From NCBI GenBank assembly GCA_945906975.1, contig CAMDRY010000223.1:1-5875 (forward strand): a stretch of DNA of 5,875 nucleotides. The letters run 5' to 3'. Shown piece after piece: positions 1 through 5,875 of this stretch. The notes under the pieces were generated by a model. The model was not told the DNA's origin and searched no databases. It saw only the letters and a list, made by a program, of their open reading frames with translations. This stretch comes from Bordetella parapertussis (lineage in GTDB: Bacteria > Pseudomonadota > Gammaproteobacteria > Burkholderiales > SG8-39). The position numbers were made by a program, and so were the translations under genes. Positions within the stretch are counted from its first letter, which is position 1; the number at the start of each line of letters is the position of its first letter.

Positions 1-1136
1 CGGTGCATCTCATGCGTGCGGATTTGTACCTCCAGGCCGTGCCCGTCCGGACCGGTCACGGCGGTGTGCAGCGAACGGTAGTCGTTGGCCTTGGGTCGTG
101 AAATGTAATCATCGAACTCGCGTGGAATGGGCGTCCATAGGTTGTGCACCACCCCGAGCACCGCATAGCAATCCTTGACATCATCAACCAACACACGCAG
201 CCCGCGCAGGTCGAACAGCTCGTCGAACGCCAGCGACTTGGCGCGCATCTTGTTCCAGATGCTATACAGATGCTTCGGACGTCCGCTGATCTGCGCCTTG
301 ATGCCGGCGGCGGCGAGCTCCGCGGCGAGCTGCTTTTCGACATCAGCGATGAAGCCCTCGCGCGCGCCGCGCGTCTCATCGAGGCGGCGGGCGATGTCCT
401 TGTAGGCCGCCGGCTGCAGGTAACGAAAGGACATATCCTCCATTTCCCACTTCAACTGCCAGACCCCCAGACGATTGGCCAAGGGGGCATAAATGTCGAG
501 CGTTTCCTGCGCCACCGCGCGCCGCTCCGCCTCGGGCGCCGCCGCAAGAAAGCGCAGCGACTGTGCGCGACTGGCCAGGCGCAGCAGCACCACGCGAATA
601 TCGCCGACCATGGCAAGCAGCATTTTGCGCAGCACTTCGGCCTGCGCGCGCCGGCCCTCCGCCGACAAACCCTGGCTGTCCAGCTTGCGCGTCACCACGC
701 GCATGCTGTTGAGCCGCGCTATCCCGGCGACCAGATCGGCCACCGGTTTGCCAAAGCGCATCTCCAACACCGCGCCACTCGCCTCGATGCAGTCCGGTAT
801 ATTGAACAACAGCCCCGCCGCGCGCGTCTCTGCATCAAGGCGCAAGGCGGCAAGGTCCCGCGCCAGGCCCAGCGCGTGCGCCATCGCCGCTTCGCCGGTG
901 CCAAGCAGCCTGGCCGCATAGGTCTCCTGTGCAAAGGCGTGGGCCCGCAGCACCCGCTCGCGATCTTCACCGGCCAAGCCCTCCACCAGTGCGTCAACGG
1001 GGGCGTCGACGGGGGCTGCAACCGGCGCGTCGGGGGCATCAAACAACGCCAGCCCTGCGGATGCGACCCTCGGCAGCGGTTGCGGCTGGAGCCCCTGTTC
1101 CGCGGCGTTTTCCGGTCGATGTGGCGTGGAGGACAT
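1..1136 (-). CDS. relA: RelA, monofunctional (p)ppGpp synthetase (3'-truncated by window edge)
   Basis: The product makes (p)ppGpp from ATP and GTP or GDP on starved ribosomes, the stringent-response alarmone. Only the N-terminal 378 codons are visible; the C-terminal regulatory region lies off the left edge. A ~50-residue Ala/Pro/Asp-rich tail leads into a degenerate hydrolase domain (about 60-215). The HD metal-binding pair of Rel/SpoT is absent: the matching segment reads LLFNIPD (109-115). Family motifs follow: MLLAMVGDIRVVL (172-184), YAPLANRLG (216-224) and GRPKHLYSIW (285-294). The synthetase domain has D309 (FDLRGLRV), Y353 (DYRSLHT) and E369 (EVQIRT), the positions of the known catalytic and nucleotide-binding residues. 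E340-D343 read EFDD, the charge motif of monofunctional RelA; bifunctional Rel has RxKD. No stop or frameshift is seen. The ATG at 1136 was chosen because no start codon was found in frame just upstream and a -10 box abuts it. It diverges from the monooxygenase. Confidence 0.95.
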   Translation of the reverse strand, partial: MSSTPHRPENAAEQGLQPQPLPRVASAGLALFDAPDAPVAAPVDAPVDALVEGLAGEDRERVLRAHAFAQETYAARLLGTGEAAMAHALGLARDLAALRLDAETRAAGLLFNIPDCIEASGAVLEMRFGKPVADLVAGIARLNSMRVVTRKLDSQGLSAEGRRAQAEVLRKMLLAMVGDIRVVLLRLASRAQSLRFLAAAPEAERRAVAQETLDIYAPLANRLGVWQLKWEMEDMSFRYLQPAAYKDIARRLDETRGAREGFIADVEKQLAAELAAAGIKAQISGRPKHLYSIWNKMRAKSLAFDELFDLRGLRVLVDDVKDCYAVLGVVHNLWTPIPREFDDYISRPKANDYRSLHTAVTGPDGHGLEVQIRTHEMH

Positions 1137-1142
1137 GCGTCG

Positions 1143-1148
1143 ATTATA
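1143..1148 (-). promoter_or_regulatory. -10 box of relA (TATAAT) giving a possibly leaderless transcript
   Basis: On the minus strand a perfect TATAAT is followed by the six bases CGACGC and then the relA ATG. At normal sigma-70 spacing the first transcribed base is the A of that ATG. There is no Shine-Dalgarno sequence before the ATG, which agrees with a leaderless message. The -35 region is poor: the best hexamer is TGTAAA (1173-1168), with a 19-bp spacer and three matches. The GC-rich discriminator resembles that of stringently repressed promoters, so ppGpp feedback is possible but only inferred. Confidence 0.5.
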
Positions 1149-1224
1149 CGACCCCGCCCAAGGGCCATTTACACGTTCGAGCCCGATCAGCCGCCGTGAA
1201 ACGCACGCCTCTGCTAGGCTTCGT

Positions 1225-1272
1225 CGCGCCTGATGTGGCAAGTTTCTGATGCGGCGAGTATCTGATACGACG
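1225..1272. repeat. Three-copy 16-bp direct repeat (iteron-like) upstream of the monooxygenase
   Basis: Two adjacent units, AGTTTCTGATGCGGCG (1241-1256) and AGTATCTGATACGACG (1257-1272), agree at 13 of 16 positions. The preceding 16 bases (1225-1240, ending CCTGATGTGGCA) match the first unit at 10 of 16, in the same phase. The shared core is CTGATRYGRCR. The array lies in the non-coding gap between divergent relA and the monooxygenase, so an operator for a DNA-binding regulator is a reasonable guess. No regulator gene is visible nearby. The first and last copies are weaker, and chance cannot be excluded for copy 1. Confidence 0.5.
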
Positions 1273-1280
1273 CAGCCGGT

Positions 1281-1318
1281 CCGGGCCCGGCGCGGCAATC
1301 CGCGTTGCGACAAACGCG
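1281..1318. repeat. Palindrome and short hairpin in the monooxygenase leader
   Basis: CCGGGCCCGG (1281-1290) is a perfect 10-bp palindrome. Eleven bases further on, CGCGTT (1301-1306) and AACGCG (1313-1318) pair as a 6-bp stem around the loop GCGACA. Both lie between the direct-repeat array and the monooxygenase ribosome binding site. The hairpin could form in a 5' leader or mark a dyad operator. It has no T-tract and is not an intrinsic terminator. Confidence 0.35.
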
Positions 1319-1335
1319 CCACCCTCCCCACAAAC

Positions 1336-1342
1336 GGAAAGG
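1336..1342 (+). promoter_or_regulatory. Ribosome binding site deciding the TTG start of the monooxygenase
   Basis: GGAAAGG lies 11 nt before the TTG at 1354. The spacing is slightly long, but it is the only purine-rich Shine-Dalgarno candidate near the true N-terminus. The upstream in-frame ATG at 1249 has no comparable site. Confidence 0.5.
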
Positions 1343-1353
1343 CTTACAACATC

Positions 1354-3057
1354 TTGGACACTCAGGTAGCGATCGCCGGCGGCGGCCCGGTCGGACTGAT
1401 GCTCGCACTGTTTCTCGACCGCCATGGCGTCAAGACCGTGGTGTTCAACAACGAGAAAATATCGCGCTGGCACCCCAAGGGCAGCACGCACAACTCGCGC
1501 ACCATGGAGCACTACCGGCGCCTGGGCATTGCCACACAGGTGCGCCGCCTCGGCCTCCCGGCAGATCACCCGACCGATGTTGCCTACTTCACCCGTTACA
1601 ACGCCTGGGAACTGGCGCGCGTGGTGATGCCATCCGAAGAGGAAAAAGTGCGCGCCGTCATCGCCGCGCCGCGTATCCACCAGAATTTCGAACCCATCCA
1701 CCGCGCCAACCAGATGTACGTAGAGCGCTTCTTGCTCGAGCACGCGCGCACCCGTCCCAACATCACACTGCGGTTTGGCTGGCAGGTCGGTGAATTTTCC
1801 GAGAACGCCGAAGGAGTCACGCTGCAAGCCGGGCGGGTGGCGGAACACGCCGCCGAAGCAGACGACTACCTTGGCACCGCCCTCGGCACAACCGGCGAGA
1901 CCGAACGATGGCAGGCGCAATACCTCGTCGGCAGCGACGGCGGACAAAGCCACGTGCGCCGCACGCTGGGCATCCGCTACGAGGGCCACGACACACTCAA
2001 ACAGGCCTTCCTCGGCGGACGCATGGTCGCCAGCCACCTGCGTGTTCCCGAACTTGCGCAGGATTTTTTCACCGGCCGCCGCGCCTGGCAATACTGGGTG
2101 GTGAACCCGGAAATTCGCACCGCGCTGGTGTCCCTCAATGGCAAGGACGAATTTTTGTACTGGACGCGCCTGCCTGAGGGCGGCACGCTCGATAATGCCG
2201 AGATCGCGCGCGGGGTGCGCCTTGCCAGCGGCGCAAATCTCGACGTCGAGGTTCTGGGCAACCGCAACTGGACCGCCGGTGTCGCACTGTGGGCCGAGCG
2301 CTTCTGGAGCGGCGGTCGCATTTTTCTCGCCGGTGACGCCATTCACCTGTTCACCCCCACCGGCGGCTTTGGCATGAACACCGGCATAGACGGCGCGGCC
2401 AACCTGGCCTGGAAGCTCGCCGCCATGGTGCAAGGCTGGGGCGGCCCGGGTCTGCTGGAGAGCTACGAGGCCGAGCGCAAACCGATCGCCGCGCGCAACA
2501 CCACGGCGGCGCAAACACTGGCCAAAAACGTCGGCGCAATCAAGGTCTCGGAGGCGATGGAACACGACGGCCACGCCGGCGAGGACGCACGCCGGCAGGC
2601 GGGCGAATACCTCGCCACCTTTGGCGAGGAGTTCGGCTCCATCGGCGTGCAGCTTGGCGCGCGCTATGACGGCTCCAGGCTCATCGCCGAGGACGGCGCG
2701 CCGCCGACCGACAGCTACACCGCCTACACCCCAAGCGGCGTTCCAGGCGGACGGGCACCGCATTTTTTCCTCGACCCGCCGGGCATGCCGGTGCGCCGCT
2801 CGCTCTACGATTTGTTCGGCATCGGCTTCACGCTGCTGCGCCTGGCACCCGGTGCCCCCGGCGGCGAAGCCCTCGCGCGTGCGGCACAGCGGCGCGGCGT
2901 GCCGCTCACCGTTGTCGATGCGTTTGACGAGGACGGGCGTGCACTGTACGGCCGCGACCTCGCCCTGGTTCGCCCGGACCAGCACCTGGCCTGGCGCGGC
3001 GACAGCCTGCCCGATGATGCCGATGCCCTGCTCGCGCGACTGACCGGGCACGGCTGA
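1354..3057 (+). CDS. FAD-dependent aromatic-ring-hydroxylase-type monooxygenase
   Basis: This is a cytoplasmic flavoprotein of the PheA/TfdB/MhpA-like class A family (FAD-binding domain PF01494), which generally uses NAD(P)H and O2 to hydroxylate aromatic rings. With the TTG start it has 567 residues, a usual length for members with a C-terminal extension. Visible motifs are the Rossmann dinucleotide site [11 protein letters not shown] (5-15), the DG motif LVGSDGGQS (191-199) and the GD motif LAGDAIH (325-331), followed by [20 protein letters not shown] (337-356). The C-terminal part (about 470-567) resembles the thioredoxin-like domain of this family and ends in the typical [12 protein letters not shown] segment. 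The ATG at 1249 would add 35 Arg-rich residues unlike the family, and it falls inside a direct repeat, so TTG is preferred. The substrate cannot be read from sequence. No partner reductase, ring-cleavage gene or regulator lies in the window. It diverges from relA and may be an acquired accessory gene. Confidence 0.88.
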   Translation: MDTQVAIAGGGPVGLMLALFLDRHGVKTVVFNNEKISRWHPKGSTHNSRTMEHYRRLGIATQVRRLGLPADHPTDVAYFTRYNAWELARVVMPSEEEKVRAVIAAPRIHQNFEPIHRANQMYVERFLLEHARTRPNITLRFGWQVGEFSENAEGVTLQAGRVAEHAAEADDYLGTALGTTGETERWQAQYLVGSDGGQSHVRRTLGIRYEGHDTLKQAFLGGRMVASHLRVPELAQDFFTGRRAWQYWVVNPEIRTALVSLNGKDEFLYWTRLPEGGTLDNAEIARGVRLASGANLDVEVLGNRNWTAGVALWAERFWSGGRIFLAGDAIHLFTPTGGFGMNTGIDGAANLAWKLAAMVQGWGGPGLLESYEAERKPIAARNTTAAQTLAKNVGAIKVSEAMEHDGHAGEDARRQAGEYLATFGEEFGSIGVQLGARYDGSRLIAEDGAPPTDSYTAYTPSGVPGGRAPHFFLDPPGMPVRRSLYDLFGIGFTLLRLAPGAPGGEALARAAQRRGVPLTVVDAFDEDGRALYGRDLALVRPDQHLAWRGDSLPDDADALLARLTGHG

Positions 3058-3250
3058 ATATCGGCACAAGGTCAAGCTGGCCACCGCCATCATCGGCATA
3101 TCGTCTATCCACCTGCTCAAGACCTTCATCAACGCGCAGAATTTCGACGAAAAGACACTAATGTGGCAGACGCTCATCCACCTGTCGTTTGTCATCTCAG
3201 CCATAGCCATCGCCTACACCGAAAAAATAACGCAATCGACGCGTCACTAA
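3056..3250 (+). pseudogene. yqhA: 3' remnant of a YqhA/UPF0114 family membrane-protein gene
   Basis: The +1 frame relative to the monooxygenase encodes [21 protein letters not shown] and continues through [19 protein letters not shown] to a TAA at 3248-3250. This matches the C-terminal third of E. coli YqhA as I recall it ([23 protein letters not shown], then LMWYVIIHLTFVLSA). The family is an uncharacterised integral membrane protein of about 165 residues. Only ~64 codons remain, including the last predicted membrane segment. Upstream, this frame hits a stop at 3041-3043 with no usable start between. The first ATG lies far inside the conserved region. The homology begins exactly at the monooxygenase stop, whose TGA overlaps the first remnant codon GAA. 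The missing ~100 residues are not elsewhere in the window. The remnant has no internal stop, so the truncation looks fairly recent. It is probably untranslated. Confidence 0.8.
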
Positions 3251-3265
3251 ACCCCGAACCCTGCT

Positions 3266-3294
3266 AAAAAACCCGCAGCTCAGGTGGCCGGTTT
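3266..3294 (-). terminator. Weak terminator-like element at the end of nhaA
   Basis: On the minus strand AAACC (3294-3290), in the last nhaA codons, can pair with GGTTT. A bulged GC-rich inner stem follows, and the T-tract TTTTTT spans 3271-3266. The stem is imperfect, so this is a tentative rho-independent terminator. It lies in the 29-bp gap between two convergent genes. Nothing comparable is seen for the plus-strand monooxygenase transcript. Confidence 0.3.
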
Positions 3295-4455
3295 GGCCGC
3301 CGCCAGCCGCATCACCAGATAGCCGGCGACGCCGGCCATGACGGAGCCCGCGAGCACACCAAGCCGCACCAGTGTCATCAGCTGCTCGTCGGATTCATCA
3401 AAGGCAAGCGAGCCGATGAACAAGCTCATGGTGAAGCCAATGCCGCACAACAGCGCCATGGCGAAAAACTGCACGCGGCTCGCCCCCTCGGGCAGGCTGC
3501 CCCAACCGAGCCGCATCATCAAGGCGCAGGCAAGACAGATGCCCAGCGGCTTGCCGATGAGCAAGCCCAACGCAATGCCCATGGGCACCCCGGAGAAGAA
3601 ACTATCCGCGGTGATGCCCCCCAGCGGCACACCGGCGTTGCAAAAGGCAAACACCGGCAGCACGCCAAACGCCACCCACGGATGCAGCGCGTGCTCCATC
3701 TGCAACAGCGGCGATTCGCCCGCCACATTGCGTTTGCGCATTGGAATCGCCAGCGCACAGGCCACACCGGCGAGCGTGGCATGCACCCCCGACTTGAGCA
3801 CGCAAACCCACAGCGCAATGCCGATCAGCACGTAGCCGGCGCCCCGCGTGACCCCGGCGAGGTTGAGGGCCAGCAGCGCCGCGACGCCGATGGCCGCCAG
3901 CCCGATCATGGTGAGCGACAGTTGGTCGGTGTAAAACAGCGCAATGATCACGATCGCGCCCAGATCGTCGATGATCGCCACCGCAGTCAGAAAAACTTTG
4001 AGCGACAGCGGTACGCGCCTGCCCAGCAGCATCAGCACACCCAGTGAAAACGCGATGTCTGTCGCGGTGGGGATGGCCCAGCCGTTGGTCGCCGCCGCGT
4101 TGCCCGAATTGACCAGCAGGTAGATCGCCGCCGGCATCGCCATGCCGCCCAGCGCCGCCGCCACCGGCATCGCCGCCTTGGCAGGGCTGGACAAGCCGCC
4201 CTCGAGCAATTCGCGCTTGATCTCAAGGCCGACTAAAAAAAAGAACACCGCCATCAGGCCGTCGTTGACCCACAACAGCAGCGGCTTGGCAATTTGCAGT
4301 GAACCGGCCTGGACCGCCACCGGCAGGTGGAGGAGTGCCTCGTAAGCCCCGGCCAGCGGCGAATTGCGCACTAGCAGCGCCGCGATCGCCACGCCCATCA
4401 GCACCAGCCCTGCCGCCGCCTCATGGTCAAAAAATGTCTTGAAGTCGTTTTTCAC
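3280..4455 (-). CDS. nhaA: NhaA Na+/H+ antiporter
   Basis: This is an inner-membrane electrogenic antiporter that exchanges cytoplasmic Na+ (or Li+) for external protons, for salt and alkaline-pH homeostasis. It has about twelve hydrophobic segments and is complete. Numbering from the ATG at 4476 (398 residues), key E. coli residues are conserved: the ion-binding pair D170-D171 (AIIDDLGAI; D163/D164), D140 in TATDIAFSLG (D133), E85 in VGLEIKREL (E78), H232 in KSGVHATLAG (H225), E261-H262 in the MEHALHPWVAF segment (E252/H253) and K309 in IGKPLGI (K300). The GTG at 4455 is preferred because GGGAG (4467-4463) lies 7 nt upstream and the product then starts KNDFKTFFDHEAAAG, like other NhaA proteins. 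The ATG at 4476 would add seven residues (MDDGRRL) that mostly encode that binding site. It is transcribed divergently from the fumarase gene and convergently with the YqhA remnant. No nhaR-like regulator is in view. Confidence 0.96.
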   Translation of the reverse strand: MKNDFKTFFDHEAAAGLVLMGVAIAALLVRNSPLAGAYEALLHLPVAVQAGSLQIAKPLLLWVNDGLMAVFFFLVGLEIKRELLEGGLSSPAKAAMPVAAALGGMAMPAAIYLLVNSGNAAATNGWAIPTATDIAFSLGVLMLLGRRVPLSLKVFLTAVAIIDDLGAIVIIALFYTDQLSLTMIGLAAIGVAALLALNLAGVTRGAGYVLIGIALWVCVLKSGVHATLAGVACALAIPMRKRNVAGESPLLQMEHALHPWVAFGVLPVFAFCNAGVPLGGITADSFFSGVPMGIALGLLIGKPLGICLACALMMRLGWGSLPEGASRVQFFAMALLCGIGFTMSLFIGSLAFDESDEQLMTLVRLGVLAGSVMAGVAGYLVMRLAAAKPAT

Positions 4456-4462
4456 CAGCCGT

Positions 4463-4467
4463 CTCCC
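4463..4467 (-). promoter_or_regulatory. Ribosome binding site deciding the GTG start of nhaA
   Basis: GGGAG on the minus strand lies 7 nt before the GTG at 4455, an ideal spacing. The alternative ATG at 4476 has only a weak GGGA more than ten bases away. Seven residues depend on this choice. Confidence 0.55.
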
Positions 4468-4493
4468 ATCGTCCATCGCGTCTGTGATCCCGG

Positions 4494-4501
4494 AGTATAC
4501 T
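4494..4501. promoter_or_regulatory. Palindromic AGTATACT, candidate -10 box on both strands
   Basis: The perfect 8-bp palindrome AGTATACT reads TATACT on either strand, five of six matches to the sigma-70 -10 consensus. On the minus strand it predicts an nhaA start near 4487, giving a ~32-nt leader that contains the nhaA ribosome binding site. On the plus strand it predicts a fumarase start near 4508, just before the tandem dyads. Neither strand shows a convincing -35 hexamer at 16-18 bp (TTCGGG on the minus strand is the best), so an activator or another mechanism would be needed. Confidence 0.35.
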
Positions 4502-4509
4502 TCCCCCCG

Positions 4510-4539
4510 CTTCGACCCGAAGCCCTTCGCTACGAAGCC
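4510..4539. repeat. Tandem 15-bp repeat of two inverted repeats (CTTCG-N3-CGAAG)
   Basis: CTTCGACCCGAAGCC (4510-4524) is followed without a gap by CTTCGCTACGAAGCC (4525-4539). The units differ only in the three central bases, and each is a perfect 5-bp dyad around them. Conservation of the arms with variation in the loops suggests selection for the dyad. The pair lies in the 113-bp region between divergent nhaA and the fumarase gene. It overlaps the -35 area for nhaA and the probable fumarase leader. It could be a double operator, or two small RNA hairpins before the fumarase ribosome binding site. I do not recognise the cognate regulator. Confidence 0.6.
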
Positions 4540-4557
4540 CTATGTCAACGCCGTTCC

Positions 4558-4562
4558 AAGGA
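4558..4562 (+). promoter_or_regulatory. Ribosome binding site of the fumarase gene
   Basis: AAGGA lies 6 nt before the ATG at 4569. This fixes the start, and the encoded N-terminus (TTVIKAEDLIQSIADALQ) agrees with the family. Confidence 0.75.
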
Positions 4563-4568
4563 CCTGTC

Positions 4569-5875
4569 ATGACCACCGTCATCAAAGCAGAAGACCTGAT
4601 CCAGAGCATCGCCGACGCGCTGCAGTACATCAGCTATTACCACCCCAAGGACTACATCGCCCACCTCGCCCGCGCCTACGAGCGCGAGCAGGCGCCGGCG
4701 GCCAAAGACGCCATCGCGCAAATCCTCACCAACTCGCGCATGAGCGCCGAGGGCCGCCGCCCGATCTGCCAGGACACCGGCATCGTCAACGTCTATCTCA
4801 AGATCGGCATGGACGTGCGATTCGATGGCGTCAAGGGCGCCCTCGCCGACACCATCAACGAGGGCGTGCGCCGCGCCTACCTGAACCCGGACAACCCGCT
4901 GCGCGGCTCGGTGCTTGCCGACCCGATCTTCACGCGCAAGAACACCAAGGACAACACGCCGGCGGTGATCCACATCGACCTCGTTGCCGGCGACAAGCTC
5001 GATGTCACCGTAGCGGCCAAGGGCGGCGGCTCCGAGGCCAAATCCAAGTTTGCCATGCTCAACCCCTCCGATTCCATTATCGACTGGGTGGTCAAGACCG
5101 TGCCGAGCATGGGCGCCGGCTGGTGCCCGCCCGGCATCATCGGCATCGGCGTTGGCGGCACCGCCGAGAAAGCCATGATGATGGCCAAGGAGGTGCTGAT
5201 GGACCCGATCGACATGCATGAATTGCTGGCGCGCGGACCGCAGAACAAAATCGAGGAGATGCGCATCGAACTCTTCACCAAGATCAACGCGCTGGGCATA
5301 GGCGCGCAAGGCCTGGGCGGCCTCTCGACCGTGCTTGACGTGAAAATCGCCGACTACCCGACCCACGCCGCGAACAAGCCGGTGGCGATGATCCCCAACT
5401 GCGCCGCGACACGCCACGCCCACTTCGTCCTCGACGGCTCGGGCGCGGTATCGCTTGACCCGCCCTCACTGGAGGACTGGCCCAAGGTCACCTGGACGCC
5501 GGCTGCCAGCGCCAAGCGCATCAACCTTGACACGCTCACCGCGGCCCAAGTCGCCGCATGGAAACAAGGCGACATCCTGCTCTTGTCGGGCAAGATGCTC
5601 ACCGGCCGCGACGCCGCACACAAGCGCATCGCCGACATGCTGGAAAAAGGCGAAACCCTGCCGGTGGATTTCACCAACCGCGTCATCTACTACGTCGGCC
5701 CGGTCGACCCGGTGCGCGACGAAGTCGTCGGCCCGGCCGGCCCCACCACCGCCACGCGCATGGACAAATTCACCGAGACCATGCTGGCCAAGACCGGCCT
5801 CATCAGCATGATAGGCAAGGCCGAGCGCGGCCCGGTCGCCATCGAGGCGATCAAGAAGCACAAGGCCGCCTACCT
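4569..5875 (+). CDS. fumA: Class I fumarate hydratase, [4Fe-4S] type (3'-truncated by window edge)
   Basis: This enzyme reversibly hydrates fumarate to L-malate in the TCA cycle, using an oxygen-sensitive [4Fe-4S] cluster in the cytoplasm. The window shows 435 codons plus two bases. Full-length single-chain members have about 507 residues, so roughly 70 are missing. The N-terminal (alpha) domain holds the three cluster cysteines: C67 in RPICQDTGIV, C186 in GAGWCPPG and C278 in IPNCAATRHAH. D69 beside C67 matches the catalytic Asp of Leishmania fumarase. KGGGSEAKSKFAMLNPSDS and IGAQGLGGLSTVLDVKI are also family signatures. The C-terminal (beta) domain shows LTGRDAAHKR and VVGPAGPTTATRMDKF. Both domains lie on one chain, as in FumA/FumB and unlike two-subunit TtdAB-type enzymes. 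TtdAB tartrate dehydratase is related, but the unsplit architecture and N-terminus favour fumarase. The FumA/FumB choice is arbitrary outside enterics. No frameshift is seen. Confidence 0.95.
   Translation, partial: MTTVIKAEDLIQSIADALQYISYYHPKDYIAHLARAYEREQAPAAKDAIAQILTNSRMSAEGRRPICQDTGIVNVYLKIGMDVRFDGVKGALADTINEGVRRAYLNPDNPLRGSVLADPIFTRKNTKDNTPAVIHIDLVAGDKLDVTVAAKGGGSEAKSKFAMLNPSDSIIDWVVKTVPSMGAGWCPPGIIGIGVGGTAEKAMMMAKEVLMDPIDMHELLARGPQNKIEEMRIELFTKINALGIGAQGLGGLSTVLDVKIADYPTHAANKPVAMIPNCAATRHAHFVLDGSGAVSLDPPSLEDWPKVTWTPAASAKRINLDTLTAAQVAAWKQGDILLLSGKMLTGRDAAHKRIADMLEKGETLPVDFTNRVIYYVGPVDPVRDEVVGPAGPTTATRMDKFTETMLAKTGLISMIGKAERGPVAIEAIKKHKAAY

Noticed and set aside
144..1199. A 351-codon open frame on the plus strand opposite relA.
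   Set aside because: RelA motifs are unmistakable on the other strand. This frame is rich in His/Arg/Gln low-information sequence, typical of an antisense shadow.
3055..3060. A programmed frameshift joining the monooxygenase to the YqhA-like frame.
   Set aside because: There is no slippery sequence at GGC-TGA-ATA, and the monooxygenase already ends at a family-typical C-terminus. A gene remnant explains the data better.
1144..3210. A 688-codon open frame on the minus strand opposite the monooxygenase.
   Set aside because: It is a GC-bias shadow: it mirrors the codon phase of a clearly recognisable flavoprotein, its translation shows no domain I recognise, and it has no credible ribosome binding site.
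3261..3277. Hairpin CTGC/GCAG around the A/T tract as a strong bidirectional terminator.
   Set aside because: It has only four base pairs, with the T-tract inside the loop. Only a weak minus-strand element is kept.
4543..4548. A perfect TTGACA on the minus strand upstream of nhaA.
   Set aside because: No acceptable -10 lies 16-18 bp downstream (the bases read GGGCTT), and the TATACT candidate is 43 bp away. It is probably coincidental.
4545..5423. A 292-codon open frame on the minus strand opposite the fumarase gene.
   Set aside because: Its His/Asp/Gly/Val-rich translation matches no family I know and overlaps a well-supported fumarase gene.

Overview
The window is GC-rich and densely coding. 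It most likely comes from a betaproteobacterium. The RelA fragment is the best clue: its synthetase segment carries wording such as NLWTPIP followed by EFDDYISRPK, which I recall as typical of betaproteobacterial RelA. The single-chain class I fumarase also fits that group, though it is shared with Pseudomonas. The assignment rests on recalled family patterns, not on a search.

Layout, left to right. (1) 1-1136, minus strand: the N-terminal 378 codons of relA, a (p)ppGpp synthetase running off the left edge. A perfect TATAAT box sits so close to its ATG that the message may be leaderless. (2) 1137-1353: a divergent intergenic region with a three-copy 16-bp direct repeat, a 10-bp palindrome and a 6-bp-stem hairpin. 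(3) 1354-3057, plus strand: an FAD-dependent aromatic-ring-hydroxylase-type monooxygenase that probably starts at a TTG. (4) 3056-3250, plus strand: the last ~64 codons of a YqhA/UPF0114 membrane-protein gene without a 5' part or start codon, abutting the monooxygenase stop. (5) 3280-4455, minus strand: a complete nhaA Na+/H+ antiporter. (6) 4456-4568: a divergent control region with a palindromic AGTATACT and two tandem 15-bp units, each an inverted repeat. (7) 4569-5875, plus strand: a class I [4Fe-4S] fumarate hydratase, 435 codons visible, running off the right edge.

The genes do not form one operon. The order is relA<- / monooxygenase-> / yqhA'-> / <-nhaA / fumarase->, with two divergent promoter regions and one convergent junction. 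relA (stringent response), nhaA (sodium and pH homeostasis) and fumarase (TCA cycle) are housekeeping genes. The monooxygenase is the likely accessory gene, and the gene fragment next to it marks a past deletion or insertion. I see no mobile element, CRISPR array, rRNA or tRNA, and no clear new multi-gene system. The most interesting items are the repeat arrays in the two divergent regions, the leaderless relA architecture and the YqhA remnant.
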